Counted from the first letter of the stretch, positions 52,751 to 61,790 are shown. The stretch is DNA of 64,000 bases from Paenibacillus sp. BIC5C1 (GCF_032399705.1 NZ_CP135922.1:6758001-6822000), one strand, 5' to 3'. Numbers and translations are program-made. Notes: generated from the letters alone by a model not told the origin.

Positions 52751-53569
52751 ATGGCAATTGAAGTATTCAACCGATATGAGAGCAAATATCTCCTGACAGA
52801 TGAGCAATACGAGAACTTCTACACCGATCTGCTGAAGTATATGGAGCTGGACGCCTATAACAAGAAACACGAATTCTACTCCATCAGCAACCTGTACTTC
52901 GATACTCCGCAGGATTCCCTAATCCGCGCCAGTCTCTCTAAGCCCAAATACAAGGAGAAGCTGAGACTGCGGGCATACGGAGTTCCTGAAGAGAATGCGA
53001 AGGTATATCTGGAGATCAAAAAGAAAGTATTTGGCTTGGTAAACAAACGCCGAACTGCCCTGAAGCTGGATGAAGCCTATGCATTCGTTCAGACAGGCAA
53101 GGCTCCTGATCTCGCCGATTATATGAACAAGCAGGTTATCGAAGAGATCAAGTATTTCCTTCGGCTGTACGATCTGGAGCCAAAAGTATATCTGGCGTAT
53201 GAACGCAAGGCGTTGTTCGATAAGAACAGCCGCGATCTCCGAATCACCTTTGACACCAACATCCGCAGTCGCAGATACGATCTGAAGCTGGAGCAAGGAG
53301 ATTACGGTGAACCTCTGGTGAAAGACGGTCGCTGGCTGATGGAAGTCAAAGCCGAAAAAACCGTTCCGATGTGGCTCTCCCAACTGTTATCCGAACACGG
53401 CCTATATCGCACCGGATTCTCGAAATACGGCAATGAGTACAGACATCTGGCCAGAACAACCAACCTGAACTACCAGACGGAGCGTATACTCGTGCCGGGT
53501 ACAGACTTTAACCCATCCATAGAACAAGAAAAAACAATCACAGAAAGAGAGCGTGTCCTGTATGCTTGA
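52751..53569 (+). CDS. VTC-domain protein (polyphosphate polymerase-like)
   Basis: Predicted 272-residue soluble protein. The VTC tunnel-fold signatures are present: EVFNRYESKYLLTDEQY, FYSISNLYFDTP, KEKLRLRAYG, YLEIKKKVFGLVNKRR, LRITFDTNIRSR and LMEVKAEKTVPMW, giving the alternating Lys/Arg/Glu lining of triphosphate-tunnel enzymes. Yeast Vtc4 makes polyphosphate with this fold; bacterial relatives are not well studied. The next two genes, DUF4956 and a DUF4353 lipoprotein, are frequent partners of bacterial VTC proteins. AAAGGA precedes the ATG. Its stop overlaps the next start by eight bases, so it is translationally coupled. Confidence 0.82.
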   Translation: MAIEVFNRYESKYLLTDEQYENFYTDLLKYMELDAYNKKHEFYSISNLYFDTPQDSLIRASLSKPKYKEKLRLRAYGVPEENAKVYLEIKKKVFGLVNKRRTALKLDEAYAFVQTGKAPDLADYMNKQVIEEIKYFLRLYDLEPKVYLAYERKALFDKNSRDLRITFDTNIRSRRYDLKLEQGDYGEPLVKDGRWLMEVKAEKTVPMWLSQLLSEHGLYRTGFSKYGNEYRHLARTTNLNYQTERILVPGTDFNPSIEQEKTITERERVLYA

Positions 53570-54245
53570 TTCCATCTTTAGTTCTGCACTAACCGATACA
53601 ACTCTGACCTTCAGCAATGCCATTATTACCATCGGCCTTGCCATCATTATGGGGGCCATTATCAGCCTGACATACATGAAGACGAATCAGAGCACATACT
53701 CCCAAAGCTTTACACTAACCATGGTTGTCTTGCCAGTCATCGTAGCCATCATCATTCTTCTGATCGGCAGCAACATTGCCCGTGCATTCAGCCTCGCCGG
53801 TGCCTTCTCCATCATCCGATTCAGAAGTGCGCCTGGTGACCCGAAAGATATTGCTTATGTTCTGTTCACCATGGCTTCGGGTCTTGCCTGCGGTGTAGGC
53901 GCATTCGGTTATGCTGTGTTATTTACCATCATCCTGTGTGTACTGATGTTTGTTCTGAGCCGCTTCAATTTCGGAGCGAAGAAAAGCCAGCAAAAAACAT
54001 TGAAGGTGACCATTCCCGAAAATCTGAGTTACGAAGAAGCACTGGAAGAGGTATTCCACAAATTCAATGTCGTGCATGAACTTAAAAAAATCAGAACAAC
54101 CGAGCTTGGCAGTCTGTACGAGCTGGTCTACAACGTGACCATTCATGAAAGTGTCAATCAAAAAGAATTTCTCGATATGATCCGTACCCGAAACGGTAAT
54201 CTGGATATTTCATTAACCATGAGTCCAACAACCACTGAATATTAA
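53562..54245 (+). CDS. DUF4956 membrane protein
   Basis: Predicted 227-residue protein with about four membrane helices in residues 18-140 (ITIGLAIIMGAIISLTYM, SQSFTLTMVVLPVIVAIIILL, IAYVLFTMASGLACGVGAFG, AVLFTIILCVLMFVLSRF) and the strongly conserved AFSLAGAFSIIRFRSAPGDPKD between helices. A cytoplasmic domain of about 85 residues follows. The family is found with VTC-domain and CotH/DUF4353 proteins and has no known activity; it may be a membrane channel or partner for a polymer made by the VTC protein. The ATG overlaps the VTC gene end; a GTG at 53553 is possible. Confidence 0.83.
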   Translation: MLDSIFSSALTDTTLTFSNAIITIGLAIIMGAIISLTYMKTNQSTYSQSFTLTMVVLPVIVAIIILLIGSNIARAFSLAGAFSIIRFRSAPGDPKDIAYVLFTMASGLACGVGAFGYAVLFTIILCVLMFVLSRFNFGAKKSQQKTLKVTIPENLSYEEALEEVFHKFNVVHELKKIRTTELGSLYELVYNVTIHESVNQKEFLDMIRTRNGNLDISLTMSPTTTEY

Positions 54246-54267
54246 AATTCGAAGGGAACGATAGAAT

Positions 54268-56586
54268 ATGAAAAAGAAAATCATAACTGGCAGCAAACTG
54301 TGGTCCGTCGCCATGATTACAGCAATGGTTACCGCTTGCAGCGCTCCGGCTGCAACCAGCAGTACGGCAAACGCCGCCGTGTCAACGACAGGGACAACCA
54401 AAACCGTATCCGTCAGTGAACAAACCTCGGTGAAATATGCCGATCTGGTCACGATGGATGCAGACGACACCAATGTGAGCTGGAGTGCAACAGATTCTAC
54501 AAAGATTAAGTTGAACGGGACGACCGCTTCCATCACAGGATCGGGTGCAAAAGCAGCCAATGGATCGGTAACCATCTCCGCAGCGGGTACCTATGTACTT
54601 AGCGGCAAGCTGACCGATGGACAGATTGTGGTCAATGTTGCAGATAAGGGCACTGTACATCTGGTGTTAAACGGAGCCACAATCAATGATAACGATAGCG
54701 CAGGTATCTATATCCAGAAAGCGGGCAAAGCCATCATTACGCTGGAGGAAGGCACCGAGAATGCCGTCTCCGATGGCAAAACATACGTATACGCCGACGA
54801 TACAACGGATGAGCCAGATGCAGCAATCTTCAGCAAGGCAGACCTGACGTTTAATGGTACAGGCAAGCTGACGGTGACAGGTAACTATAATGAAGGTATT
54901 ACGAGCAAGGATGATCTAAAAATCGTCAGTGGCACAATTAACGTCAAATCGGCCGATGACGGCATCAAAGGTAAAGATATGGTTGCCATTCAAGCCGGTA
55001 CCATTACCATTGATTCAGAAGGTGACGGCATTAAATCCACCAACCACACAGATACAACCAAAGGTTTCGTAGCCATTGCTGGAGGTACATTTAACATCCA
55101 GAGCGGCAGCGACGGCATTCAAGCGGAAACTGCATTGGTTACGGATGGCGGCACATTTAACATCGTAACCGGAGGCGGCAGTGCCAATGCACCAGAAAAA
55201 GTAGAAGAAGGACCATTTGGCGGCGGTGGCGGTGGCGGCTGGGGTGGCGGAACACCTCCAACGGATATGGGTACACCACCGGATGGAGAACCACCCGCTG
55301 ATATGCCGAGCAATAATGGAACGAACGCTACAGGTACAGCACCATCCGGCTCGACCAATGCACAAGCACCTGCTGATTCCAATGCAGATGCAGACACAAG
55401 CACAACAACAGAAGAAGAAACGACGAGCGCTAAAGCACTTAAAGCCGGCGTGGATCTCACCATCAATGGCGGTACGTATACGATCGATTCCATGGATGAC
55501 TCTCTGCACAGCAACAACAATGTGACTGTCAATGACGGCAAGTTCAGCATTGAATCGGGCGATGACGGCATTCATGCAGATCAGGCGCTTACGATCAACG
55601 GTGGAACAATCGTGATTGCCAAGAGCTATGAAGGTCTTGAAGGAGCAATCATTACTCTGAACGATGGAAATGTGGATGTCACTGCATCAGATGATGGCGT
55701 GAATGCGTCGGGTGAAATCACAGCAACGGATGAAGATGCCGATGCTGCGACGTCTACAGATGACAGCACGCAGGCAGAAGACACTACTGCTGCTTTCAAC
55801 AACTCTGTTACTGAGACGAAAGGCACAACATCAACTACCGATCTATCCAATCAAAGTACGAACGCGGATAGCAATGGCCGTCCACAAGGTGGTGCGCCAG
55901 GTGGAATGATGGGTGAATCTGCCAGCAACAGTGAACTTCATATCAACGGTGGTTCCCTTACCGTCAATGCTGGCGGCGATGGACTGGATTCGAATGGCTC
56001 CATCTATATGACAGACGGAACCGTCATTGTGAACGGTCCAACAGACAATGGCAACGGCGCGCTGGATTATGACGGTGACTTCGAGCTCAGCGGCGGATAT
56101 CTGGTCGCAGCGGGAAGTTCGGGCATGGCTCAGGCCACATCTGAAGCATCGACTCAAAATACCATTGCCATGACGTTCCCTGAAACGCAAAAAGCAGGAA
56201 CACTGGTACATGTGGAAGACAGCGAAGGCAACAATATCCTGACCTTTGCTCCAGCGAAAGACTATCAAACGGTAGTTGTCAGCTCCGCGGATCTGAAAAA
56301 AGACGGTTCTTATGTGATCTACTCCGGCGGATCATCAACTGGCAAAGCAGTGGATGGACTTTACACAGACGGAACGTATAGTGGTGGAACCAAAGTGGTT
56401 GCCTTCCAATCCACAAGCAATGTAACTTGGGTGAATGAATCTGGTGTAACAACTGCCAATTCAGGTATGGGTGGTCCAGGCGGAGGTCGTGGCCAAGGTG
56501 GATTCGGAGGCGGCAGAAACAGAACAGAGTCCGGTACATCAGGTGCAACAACCAACACCACAGGTACAACGGATAGCGCAAAATAA
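54268..56586 (+). CDS. DUF4353 carbohydrate-binding lipoprotein (Cthe_2159-like)
   Basis: Predicted 772-residue lipoprotein: signal peptide with lipobox VTAC (Cys near 24), a Thr/Ser-rich neck, then repeated beta-helix turns such as ADDGIKGKD, EGDGIKSTN, GSDGIQAE, GDDGIHAD, SDDGVNAS and GGDGLDSNG, the Asp-Gly-Ile pattern of Ca-binding parallel beta-helix proteins like Cthe_2159, which binds cellulose and polygalacturonate. Low-complexity inserts interrupt the helix: a Gly/Pro-rich stretch (about 315-350), a Thr/Glu/Asp stretch (about 485-530) and a Gly/Arg-rich C-terminal end. AAGGGA precedes the ATG. Third gene of the VTC operon. It probably displays a sugar- or polyphosphate-binding surface (inference). 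Confidence 0.82.
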   Translation: MKKKIITGSKLWSVAMITAMVTACSAPAATSSTANAAVSTTGTTKTVSVSEQTSVKYADLVTMDADDTNVSWSATDSTKIKLNGTTASITGSGAKAANGSVTISAAGTYVLSGKLTDGQIVVNVADKGTVHLVLNGATINDNDSAGIYIQKAGKAIITLEEGTENAVSDGKTYVYADDTTDEPDAAIFSKADLTFNGTGKLTVTGNYNEGITSKDDLKIVSGTINVKSADDGIKGKDMVAIQAGTITIDSEGDGIKSTNHTDTTKGFVAIAGGTFNIQSGSDGIQAETALVTDGGTFNIVTGGGSANAPEKVEEGPFGGGGGGGWGGGTPPTDMGTPPDGEPPADMPSNNGTNATGTAPSGSTNAQAPADSNADADTSTTTEEETTSAKALKAGVDLTINGGTYTIDSMDDSLHSNNNVTVNDGKFSIESGDDGIHADQALTINGGTIVIAKSYEGLEGAIITLNDGNVDVTASDDGVNASGEITATDEDADAATSTDDSTQAEDTTAAFNNSVTETKGTTSTTDLSNQSTNADSNGRPQGGAPGGMMGESASNSELHINGGSLTVNAGGDGLDSNGSIYMTDGTVIVNGPTDNGNGALDYDGDFELSGGYLVAAGSSGMAQATSEASTQNTIAMTFPETQKAGTLVHVEDSEGNNILTFAPAKDYQTVVVSSADLKKDGSYVIYSGGSSTGKAVDGLYTDGTYSGGTKVVAFQSTSNVTWVNESGVTTANSGMGGPGGGRGQGGFGGGRNRTESGTSGATTNTTGTTDSAK

Positions 56587-56634
56587 GCTAAGATTCCGAC
56601 CATAAATGACCCACATAAAAAGATGATTTAAAAA

Positions 56635-56685
56635 ACAAGGGATGTCCCATAAGTCATGAATATGACGTGGGCCATCTCTTGTTTT
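56635..56685. terminator. Branched terminator, repeat-family copy C
   Basis: ACAAGGGATG-TCC pairs with GGCCATCTCTTGT (with G-U pairs) around an inner GTCAT/ATGAC helix, followed by five T residues. It is the inverted orientation of copy B and ends the VTC operon. Confidence 0.8.
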
Positions 56686-56699
56686 TGATATTTTGTTCT

Positions 56700-56844
56700 C
56701 TAACGAACCTGGTACACGCTATTCACTCCCATTTCCCTTGGTTTGAAATCTAACGAATCGAAGTGGCGTTATTTCGTCAATTGGGCCGATTTTGTAGGTT
56801 CTGACAACGTATTGTGAAGGAATAACGTTGCTGAGGTTCGTTAG
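56700..56844. repeat. Nested inverted-repeat element (MITE-like)
   Basis: CTAACGAA at 56750-56757 pairs with TTCGTTAG at 56837-56844, and inside it CGTTATT (56767-56773) pairs with AATAACG (56821-56827), giving a 95-base element. A further CTAACGAACCT at 56700-56710 is the complement of AGGTTCGTTAG at 56834-56844. No open frame with protein-like content lies inside. A GGTTCGTTAG half copy recurs at 37878-37887. Confidence 0.5.
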
Positions 56845-56848
56845 GCAC

Positions 56849-57427
56849 TCAAAACGTATAGACATACACCTTCGTACGCAGCGTATCCCGGCATGTAATC
56901 GTCCGTAGCGGTATCTTGCCTGGCAATGCAAAACAGACGCTAATTACCTTTGCTCCCGGCGGCAGCTCCCGATTGAATTTGTCCACGAGTCGGTTCATCG
57001 CTCCAGGGAACAAATAACAGATGACGCAATCTGCGTGTTCATATGAACTCGTATAGATGTCGCCACGGATGAATCGCAGCCGCCCCTCCAGAGAATGGCG
57101 CTTTCCCTTCGCTCGCCGTAAGCGAACACTTAGAAAAGCAATCCATTGGGAGGCCCATAAAGGAATGATAGAATTTTCAATGCCCGTTAGCCGTTTGCCT
57201 GGGCAATGCCTTACGACGTCCAGTGCGAGCGTTCCCCACCCGGAGCCTGCTTCAATGACGTCGCCGTAACCGGGAATGCGGTTGACCTCCTGAATGACTG
57301 TCTGCCTGACGATGCTGGATGTGGGCATCGGTGAGATTCCATTTTTCCAACTGACCAGCACGATGGAAATTACAGATATAAGTGTCACCACAGCAATCAG
57401 CCATGGTATAAATTGAAATATGAACAT
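56849..57427 (-). CDS. Membrane-anchored class I methyltransferase
   Basis: Predicted 192-residue protein. Residues 5-27 form one hydrophobic helix (FIPWLIAVVTLISVISIVLV). The rest is a compact Rossmann methyltransferase: VIEAGSGWGTLALDV is the AdoMet motif I, LTGIENSIIPLW the acidic second strand, FIRGDIYTSSYEHADCVICYLFP the third and fourth. It lacks the usual C-terminal strands beyond KVYVYTF. It resembles small methyltransferases of unknown substrate in Bacillota. AAAGGG with GAGG precedes the ATG. The repeat element at 56700-56844 abuts its stop codon. Confidence 0.75.
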   Translation of the reverse strand: MFIFQFIPWLIAVVTLISVISIVLVSWKNGISPMPTSSIVRQTVIQEVNRIPGYGDVIEAGSGWGTLALDVVRHCPGKRLTGIENSIIPLWASQWIAFLSVRLRRAKGKRHSLEGRLRFIRGDIYTSSYEHADCVICYLFPGAMNRLVDKFNRELPPGAKVISVCFALPGKIPLRTITCRDTLRTKVYVYTF

Positions 57428-57485
57428 AACCTCAACCCTTTGGAGTTTAATTAAGAGGCGGCATTTGCACCTTCATCATAACAAA

Positions 57486-57525
57486 AGAAGCTTCCCCAGG
57501 TCTAAAAAACCTGACAGAAGCTTCC
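57486..57525 (-). terminator. Terminator of the FHA-winged-helix gene
   Basis: GAAGCTTC (57487-57494) and GAAGCTTC (57517-57524) are self-complementary arms extended by CCAGGT/ACCTG; a short T-run follows on the minus strand. Confidence 0.7.
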
Positions 57526-57582
57526 TTCATGTTATTCTATTTTGGTTTAATCTCATTCCATCCCGCTGCTCATTTCACTCAT

Positions 57583-58254
57583 TCAGTCCGGCACATGGGA
57601 CTTCATGTATACACCCTTTTTGTACACCGATTTAATTGTAAAATGAACTCCCAGCTTGCGATTCGTCCGGTAGATCAACGAGTTGATCTCGTCAATCCCT
57701 ACAGACTCACTCTCCAGCATGCTTCGCTCCGGCCACACTTGGCCGACAATCTGCTCCCGTGTCACAAAGTGATCCAACTGGCTGTACAATAGCTTGAACA
57801 GTTGGTACTCCTTCTTGGACAGTGGAATCTCCACTTCTCCAATCTGCACGGTTTGCAGGTGATCCTGTAAACGCACGCCCTCGCCCAGCAGGTCAGATAG
57901 CCGATATTCTCTCGTTTCTTCGAGATCCCCTTCTACGCGAAGCTGAATCAAGCCGTTGACCAACGTCAGGCTGTCTCCTTCGGCAAAAGGGTATTTCTCA
58001 TAAGGAACGAGACGCTGCCCGTTCAATTCCGTTCCATTTTTGCTATCCAGATCCTCAATCCACAGTTGCTGCTGCACATCATAATGAATGCGGCAATGCC
58101 GCTTCGATATCAACTGATTGTAGACAGACAAGTCCAATTCATCTCCACCCGTGTAACGCCCCACTGTAATGGAACGCCCCTGGCTGACATAAGCGAACGA
58201 ACCGTCACTTTCCTGCCCTGGCGTACGAATGACGATTTTTGCCGTCTCCCGCAT
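57583..58254 (-). CDS. FHA domain fused to a winged-helix DNA-binding domain
   Basis: Predicted 223-residue cytoplasmic protein. Residues 25-105 form a forkhead-associated phosphothreonine-binding domain: SITVGRYTGGDELDL, ISKRHCRIHYD (Ser-x-x-His), WIEDLDSKNGTELNGQRL. Residues 135-220 are an OmpR-type winged helix (PLSKKEYQLFKLLYSQLDHFVTREQ-like and IYRTNRKLGVHFTIKSVYKKG). No receiver is present, so activation may depend on binding a phosphothreonine partner made by a Ser/Thr kinase (inference). AAGGTGGGAG precedes the ATG. Monocistronic with its own terminator. Confidence 0.85.
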   Translation of the reverse strand: MRETAKIVIRTPGQESDGSFAYVSQGRSITVGRYTGGDELDLSVYNQLISKRHCRIHYDVQQQLWIEDLDSKNGTELNGQRLVPYEKYPFAEGDSLTLVNGLIQLRVEGDLEETREYRLSDLLGEGVRLQDHLQTVQIGEVEIPLSKKEYQLFKLLYSQLDHFVTREQIVGQVWPERSMLESESVGIDEINSLIYRTNRKLGVHFTIKSVYKKGVYMKSHVPD

Positions 58255-58475
58255 GTTATTCTCCCACCTTCAAATATCACTCTATCTCTATGAGCGTTCC
58301 GTTCATAAATAATGATAAATTCATCAGATTTGTTCCATTGTTTGCATCCATAATAATTTATATAGTGTATACAGGCATCGTTATATGCTTTTCTCTACTA
58401 TACCAGACGTTGTGCCTTTTTTCTCATAACAGTCGTATGCATGCCTTAGCCCAATCAACAAGAGAGGTCCCTCAT

Positions 58476-58631
58476 ATGAACAAAAAAAACATTTTCATAT
58501 ATGTGCTGCTCGCCTTCACCCTGTCCATTACATTAACTGTGCTCTCCCGCATCAATGATGATCGCGGAGAATCATTGAAAGGCATACCCGTAACCGAAAC
58601 ATCATGGTTGCAACTGAATACCCAGCCGTAA
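58476..58631 (+). CDS. Small single-helix membrane protein, 51 residues
   Basis: Predicted 51-residue protein: MNKKN, a hydrophobic helix (FIYVLLAFTLSITLTVL) and an extracytoplasmic polar tail ending TETSWLQLNTQP. It might alternatively be a cleaved secreted peptide. AGAGAGG lies about ten bases before the ATG. No family is recognised. It lies alone between the FHA gene and the DUF2339 cluster. Confidence 0.5.
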   Translation: MNKKNIFIYVLLAFTLSITLTVLSRINDDRGESLKGIPVTETSWLQLNTQP

Positions 58632-58869
58632 GTATACTCTATTATAACGTGATCAACAGAAAAAACGTTTCATGAATGTCATCTTATGCTGGGTCATGCC
58701 ACCCTGAATGAGGATCATATCTTAATCCATTCAGCAGAATAAGGCCCCTGGACGCTAACAACCAGCGCTCAAGAACCTCATTTTAATGCATTTTTAGGAT
58801 ATGGATACCGATAAGTTCATCCGATTATGACTTTTGTCAGAAGCGATGTTGCAACGGCATTCCCTGCAC

Positions 58870-58980
58870 TTAACGCCGCTTTTTGCTGATACCAAATTTC
58901 CTCCACCCATAGACAATGAGCGCTACAGGGCCAGCAATCCATAACAATTGCCATAACATGATACTCAGGTCAAATCCCAT
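58870..58980 (-). CDS. 36-residue membrane peptide after the DUF2339 gene
   Basis: Predicted 36-residue protein: an N-terminal MGFDLS, one hydrophobic helix (IMLWQLLWIAGPVALIVYGW) and a basic C-terminus (RKFGISKKRR), so the tail faces the cytoplasm. GGGAGGG lies seven bases before the ATG. It is 35 bases downstream of the DUF2339 gene on the same strand with no terminator between, so the two are likely cotranscribed and may interact in the membrane. No family is recognised. Confidence 0.55.
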   Translation of the reverse strand: MGFDLSIMLWQLLWIAGPVALIVYGWRKFGISKKRR

Positions 58981-59015
58981 GTTGCATCCCTCCCCCAAAG
59001 ATTGTGAATACTGCA

Positions 59016-61613
59016 TCAACTATCCTTAAATTGGTTCTTTTCATCCTCCGGCAGATCGGATTCATCAGACTGTTCGGTCTCTCTAACATGAATTTCCTCC
59101 ATCCGGCTTGACACCTTCTGATACAGATAAGAAATTCCAAGCAACAGTACGCCAAAGCTGAAATAGGCAATGATCTTGCTGCCCGATGTAAGCAATCCCA
59201 CATCATAGAACACCATTTTCCCGGTGGAAAACAACGTCAGTCCCAGACCTAGGCGCCGAATCATTACATATTTTCTGCGGAACCCATAGGCAATGTACAG
59301 GATCGCAAGCAGTAGATAGATTAGGCTGAATAACAGCCCTACATCTCCCCACTGGAATTGGATCGTCAGAAACACAGTGATGACACCCAGCAGATAGACC
59401 CCTGCGATAACCGGATACCATTCAATGCTTTTGAACTGCCCGCGGATTGCCGTGATTAGCAGATCTCTTCCAGCAAAAAACACGCCCACATTAAATATGA
59501 TTAATACAAGTAAACCTACGACTTCAGCCGCGGTGTGCTGCTGAACATCCGGCTGCAGTGCCGGCATGGATAACGTTACTGCCAGAGCAATACAACAGCC
59601 CACCGCATGCAGGAAAATGATATAACCCTGCACGATCCGATCACGCAAAAGCCTCACTTTACCCAATCCATAGGCCATGGCAATGGTCAGCGCAGCGAAC
59701 ATCAGCCATTTGTAGAACAGGTATAACAGAAATGAGTCATCGACTGCTTTCATATACAATTCATTTGATTCATACAGCACATATAACCACAGATTGGCGA
59801 GTGTGACGTACTTGAATGCATTCAAGAAGCCAAGCTCTGTCTGGCTATAATGATACTTCTCCCCGGATAGGGAGCCGTTGCGATCCAAGGCGTAATAGAG
59901 CGTAATAAGCAGCGCACCCAGCGTAATGCAGGAGTATTTTAGCATGAAATAGGATTGCTCCCCCATGATGAACAGCACCAGCACGTCATAGTACACAAAG
60001 GTGAACATGCACAGAAGCACGATTCCCCATCCAGCACGTTCCACCAATTTGAACCGCTTCAGATGTCCGAGCGTAACCAGCAGAACTCCTTCGATCAGCC
60101 AACCCATAGACAGCCACTTCGCACCAAACTGGAACGGTATAATCAGAATGGCAAAAGTCAGGGAAGTCACGTAGAACAATAGAAGGGTCTGCTTTTCCTG
60201 AGGCGTCCTCTGCTGGATAAAACGGGCGAGTCCGAAATAGACCAGAGCGAAAATCAGAGCTAGCAAGCCTTGTGCGTCATTCCAGCCCGCTGCATCGAAC
60301 AATACATACAGCATCAGGCAGCTGATGCTCGTATTCATGGCGAGCAAAGCAAAGTCCCACCAGGTTAACTTCACCCGATGTTTGAAGGGATACGCAAGTG
60401 TAATGCCGAGATATAATGCAAATGTCATAATGGAATACACCATGCCGATCTTCTCACTTGGTGAAAGCCATAACAGGATGAGCATGGACGGTGTGTTGAA
60501 CAGAAAACTGATATAATGCACAATCGGCCACCGTTTGCCAAATGAAATCAAAACAATAATTCCGTTTAAGAGCAAAAGATAGATCATGGCAACATAAACA
60601 GCCGAACCTTGAAGACCGAAATAGGCCATGTAGGAGATTAACGGCAGATACCCTCCAACCAAGCCAAGTGAACAGATGGTCCTGGACTGATACCTCAACG
60701 ATAGCAGCACGGATATGGCCGAAACCAACACTGACAAGGCAAGTCCCGTATATAACCCGATGATATGCAATAAAAAATAGCTGTAGAAAATGGAACCAAA
60801 CAGAACAGAAATCCCGCCTCCGAGCAGACCCATCGCGAACGTCTGTCTTTTACGCCGGAATAGCCATTCTCCCCCGGCAAGCATTAGCGCACCAAGCAGG
60901 AAGAACGCTCCGCCTTTCACCTCATCGCTGAACCAGGTCGCGTATGAGTAGCGAAAAGCCGCCCCCACACCAAGAATAATGAGCAGGATGGCGACCTTGT
61001 TGATCCAGCTTAAGCCAATCTTCATCTCCATCCGGTTCTGGCGAATGCGCCGCTGAATGGTCTCTTCGCTTAAACCTTCCTCCGCCATATGCTCATATCC
61101 TTGTTGCATCTGACTGCGTAGTGCCTCTTCTCTCTCCCACAGGGTCTGTCTATGCGCCTCAATTCGTTCCTGCACCTCAGCAGCCAGATGAGCAATTCTC
61201 TCCTTCATCTCACGGGCATCACCCTGAAATTCCTCTGAAGCCCTGTTGAATATGGCATTTAAATTCACTTTGGCGCGATGTTCATGCGCCGCGAGTCGAT
61301 CATTATGTACACTCGTCTTCCCTCGAAAATACGTCTCCATCTTCTCCTGGGATACACGAATAAGATTCAATTTCTCATCCAGCATCTGTTCAGACAGAGC
61401 CATCCGAAGACGGGCATTCTCTTCCTCCATCTTGCGAGTGCGTACTTCAAGCTGTTGCAGCTTGAGTTGATGCGCTTCATATTGCGCTCGGAGCTGTTCA
61501 TTCTGTACGATCAGATCATCCGATTGATACTCCTGAAGCAGGGCATTATATTCCTTTACCAGCTGCTTCTGCTGCTCCTGAACCTGGTGAAGCCGATCCT
61601 TGAACTCTTTCAT
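59016..61613 (-). CDS. DUF2339 polytopic membrane protein with N-terminal coiled coil
   Basis: Predicted 865-residue protein. Residues 1-195 are a charged coiled coil (KDRLHQVQEQQKQLVKEYNALLQEY, RTRKMEEENARLRMALSEQM), followed by around twenty or more membrane helices (200-840) with the DUF2339 start ISWINKVAILLIILGVGAAFRYSYA-like sequence and FFLLGALMLAGGEWLFRRK. A hydrophilic tail of about 30 acidic residues ends the protein (EQSDESDLPEDEKNQ). The family has no proven role. GGAGGAAGC precedes the ATG. A 36-residue membrane peptide follows in the same direction. Confidence 0.83.
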   Translation of the reverse strand: MKEFKDRLHQVQEQQKQLVKEYNALLQEYQSDDLIVQNEQLRAQYEAHQLKLQQLEVRTRKMEEENARLRMALSEQMLDEKLNLIRVSQEKMETYFRGKTSVHNDRLAAHEHRAKVNLNAIFNRASEEFQGDAREMKERIAHLAAEVQERIEAHRQTLWEREEALRSQMQQGYEHMAEEGLSEETIQRRIRQNRMEMKIGLSWINKVAILLIILGVGAAFRYSYATWFSDEVKGGAFFLLGALMLAGGEWLFRRKRQTFAMGLLGGGISVLFGSIFYSYFLLHIIGLYTGLALSVLVSAISVLLSLRYQSRTICSLGLVGGYLPLISYMAYFGLQGSAVYVAMIYLLLLNGIIVLISFGKRWPIVHYISFLFNTPSMLILLWLSPSEKIGMVYSIMTFALYLGITLAYPFKHRVKLTWWDFALLAMNTSISCLMLYVLFDAAGWNDAQGLLALIFALVYFGLARFIQQRTPQEKQTLLLFYVTSLTFAILIIPFQFGAKWLSMGWLIEGVLLVTLGHLKRFKLVERAGWGIVLLCMFTFVYYDVLVLFIMGEQSYFMLKYSCITLGALLITLYYALDRNGSLSGEKYHYSQTELGFLNAFKYVTLANLWLYVLYESNELYMKAVDDSFLLYLFYKWLMFAALTIAMAYGLGKVRLLRDRIVQGYIIFLHAVGCCIALAVTLSMPALQPDVQQHTAAEVVGLLVLIIFNVGVFFAGRDLLITAIRGQFKSIEWYPVIAGVYLLGVITVFLTIQFQWGDVGLLFSLIYLLLAILYIAYGFRRKYVMIRRLGLGLTLFSTGKMVFYDVGLLTSGSKIIAYFSFGVLLLGISYLYQKVSSRMEEIHVRETEQSDESDLPEDEKNQFKDS

Positions 61614-61760
61614 GAGCTTCCTCCGTTGGTTTATGTTGAATTCATTACCTATATTTTACTATATGTATGCCATAAAATGGGGTTTCAGGAATAGAATCAT
61701 TTAACCGTTCTCTGCGGATCGGAAGTCGTTATGGGATTTATACCAAATGCATACATAACA

Positions 61761-61790
61761 AAAAGCCCGGGAAGCATCAGCTTCCTGGAC
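61761..61790 (-). terminator. Terminator of the LCP-family gene
   Basis: Minus-strand CCAGGAAGC-tgat-GCTTCCcGG is followed by C and five T residues. Confidence 0.85.
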
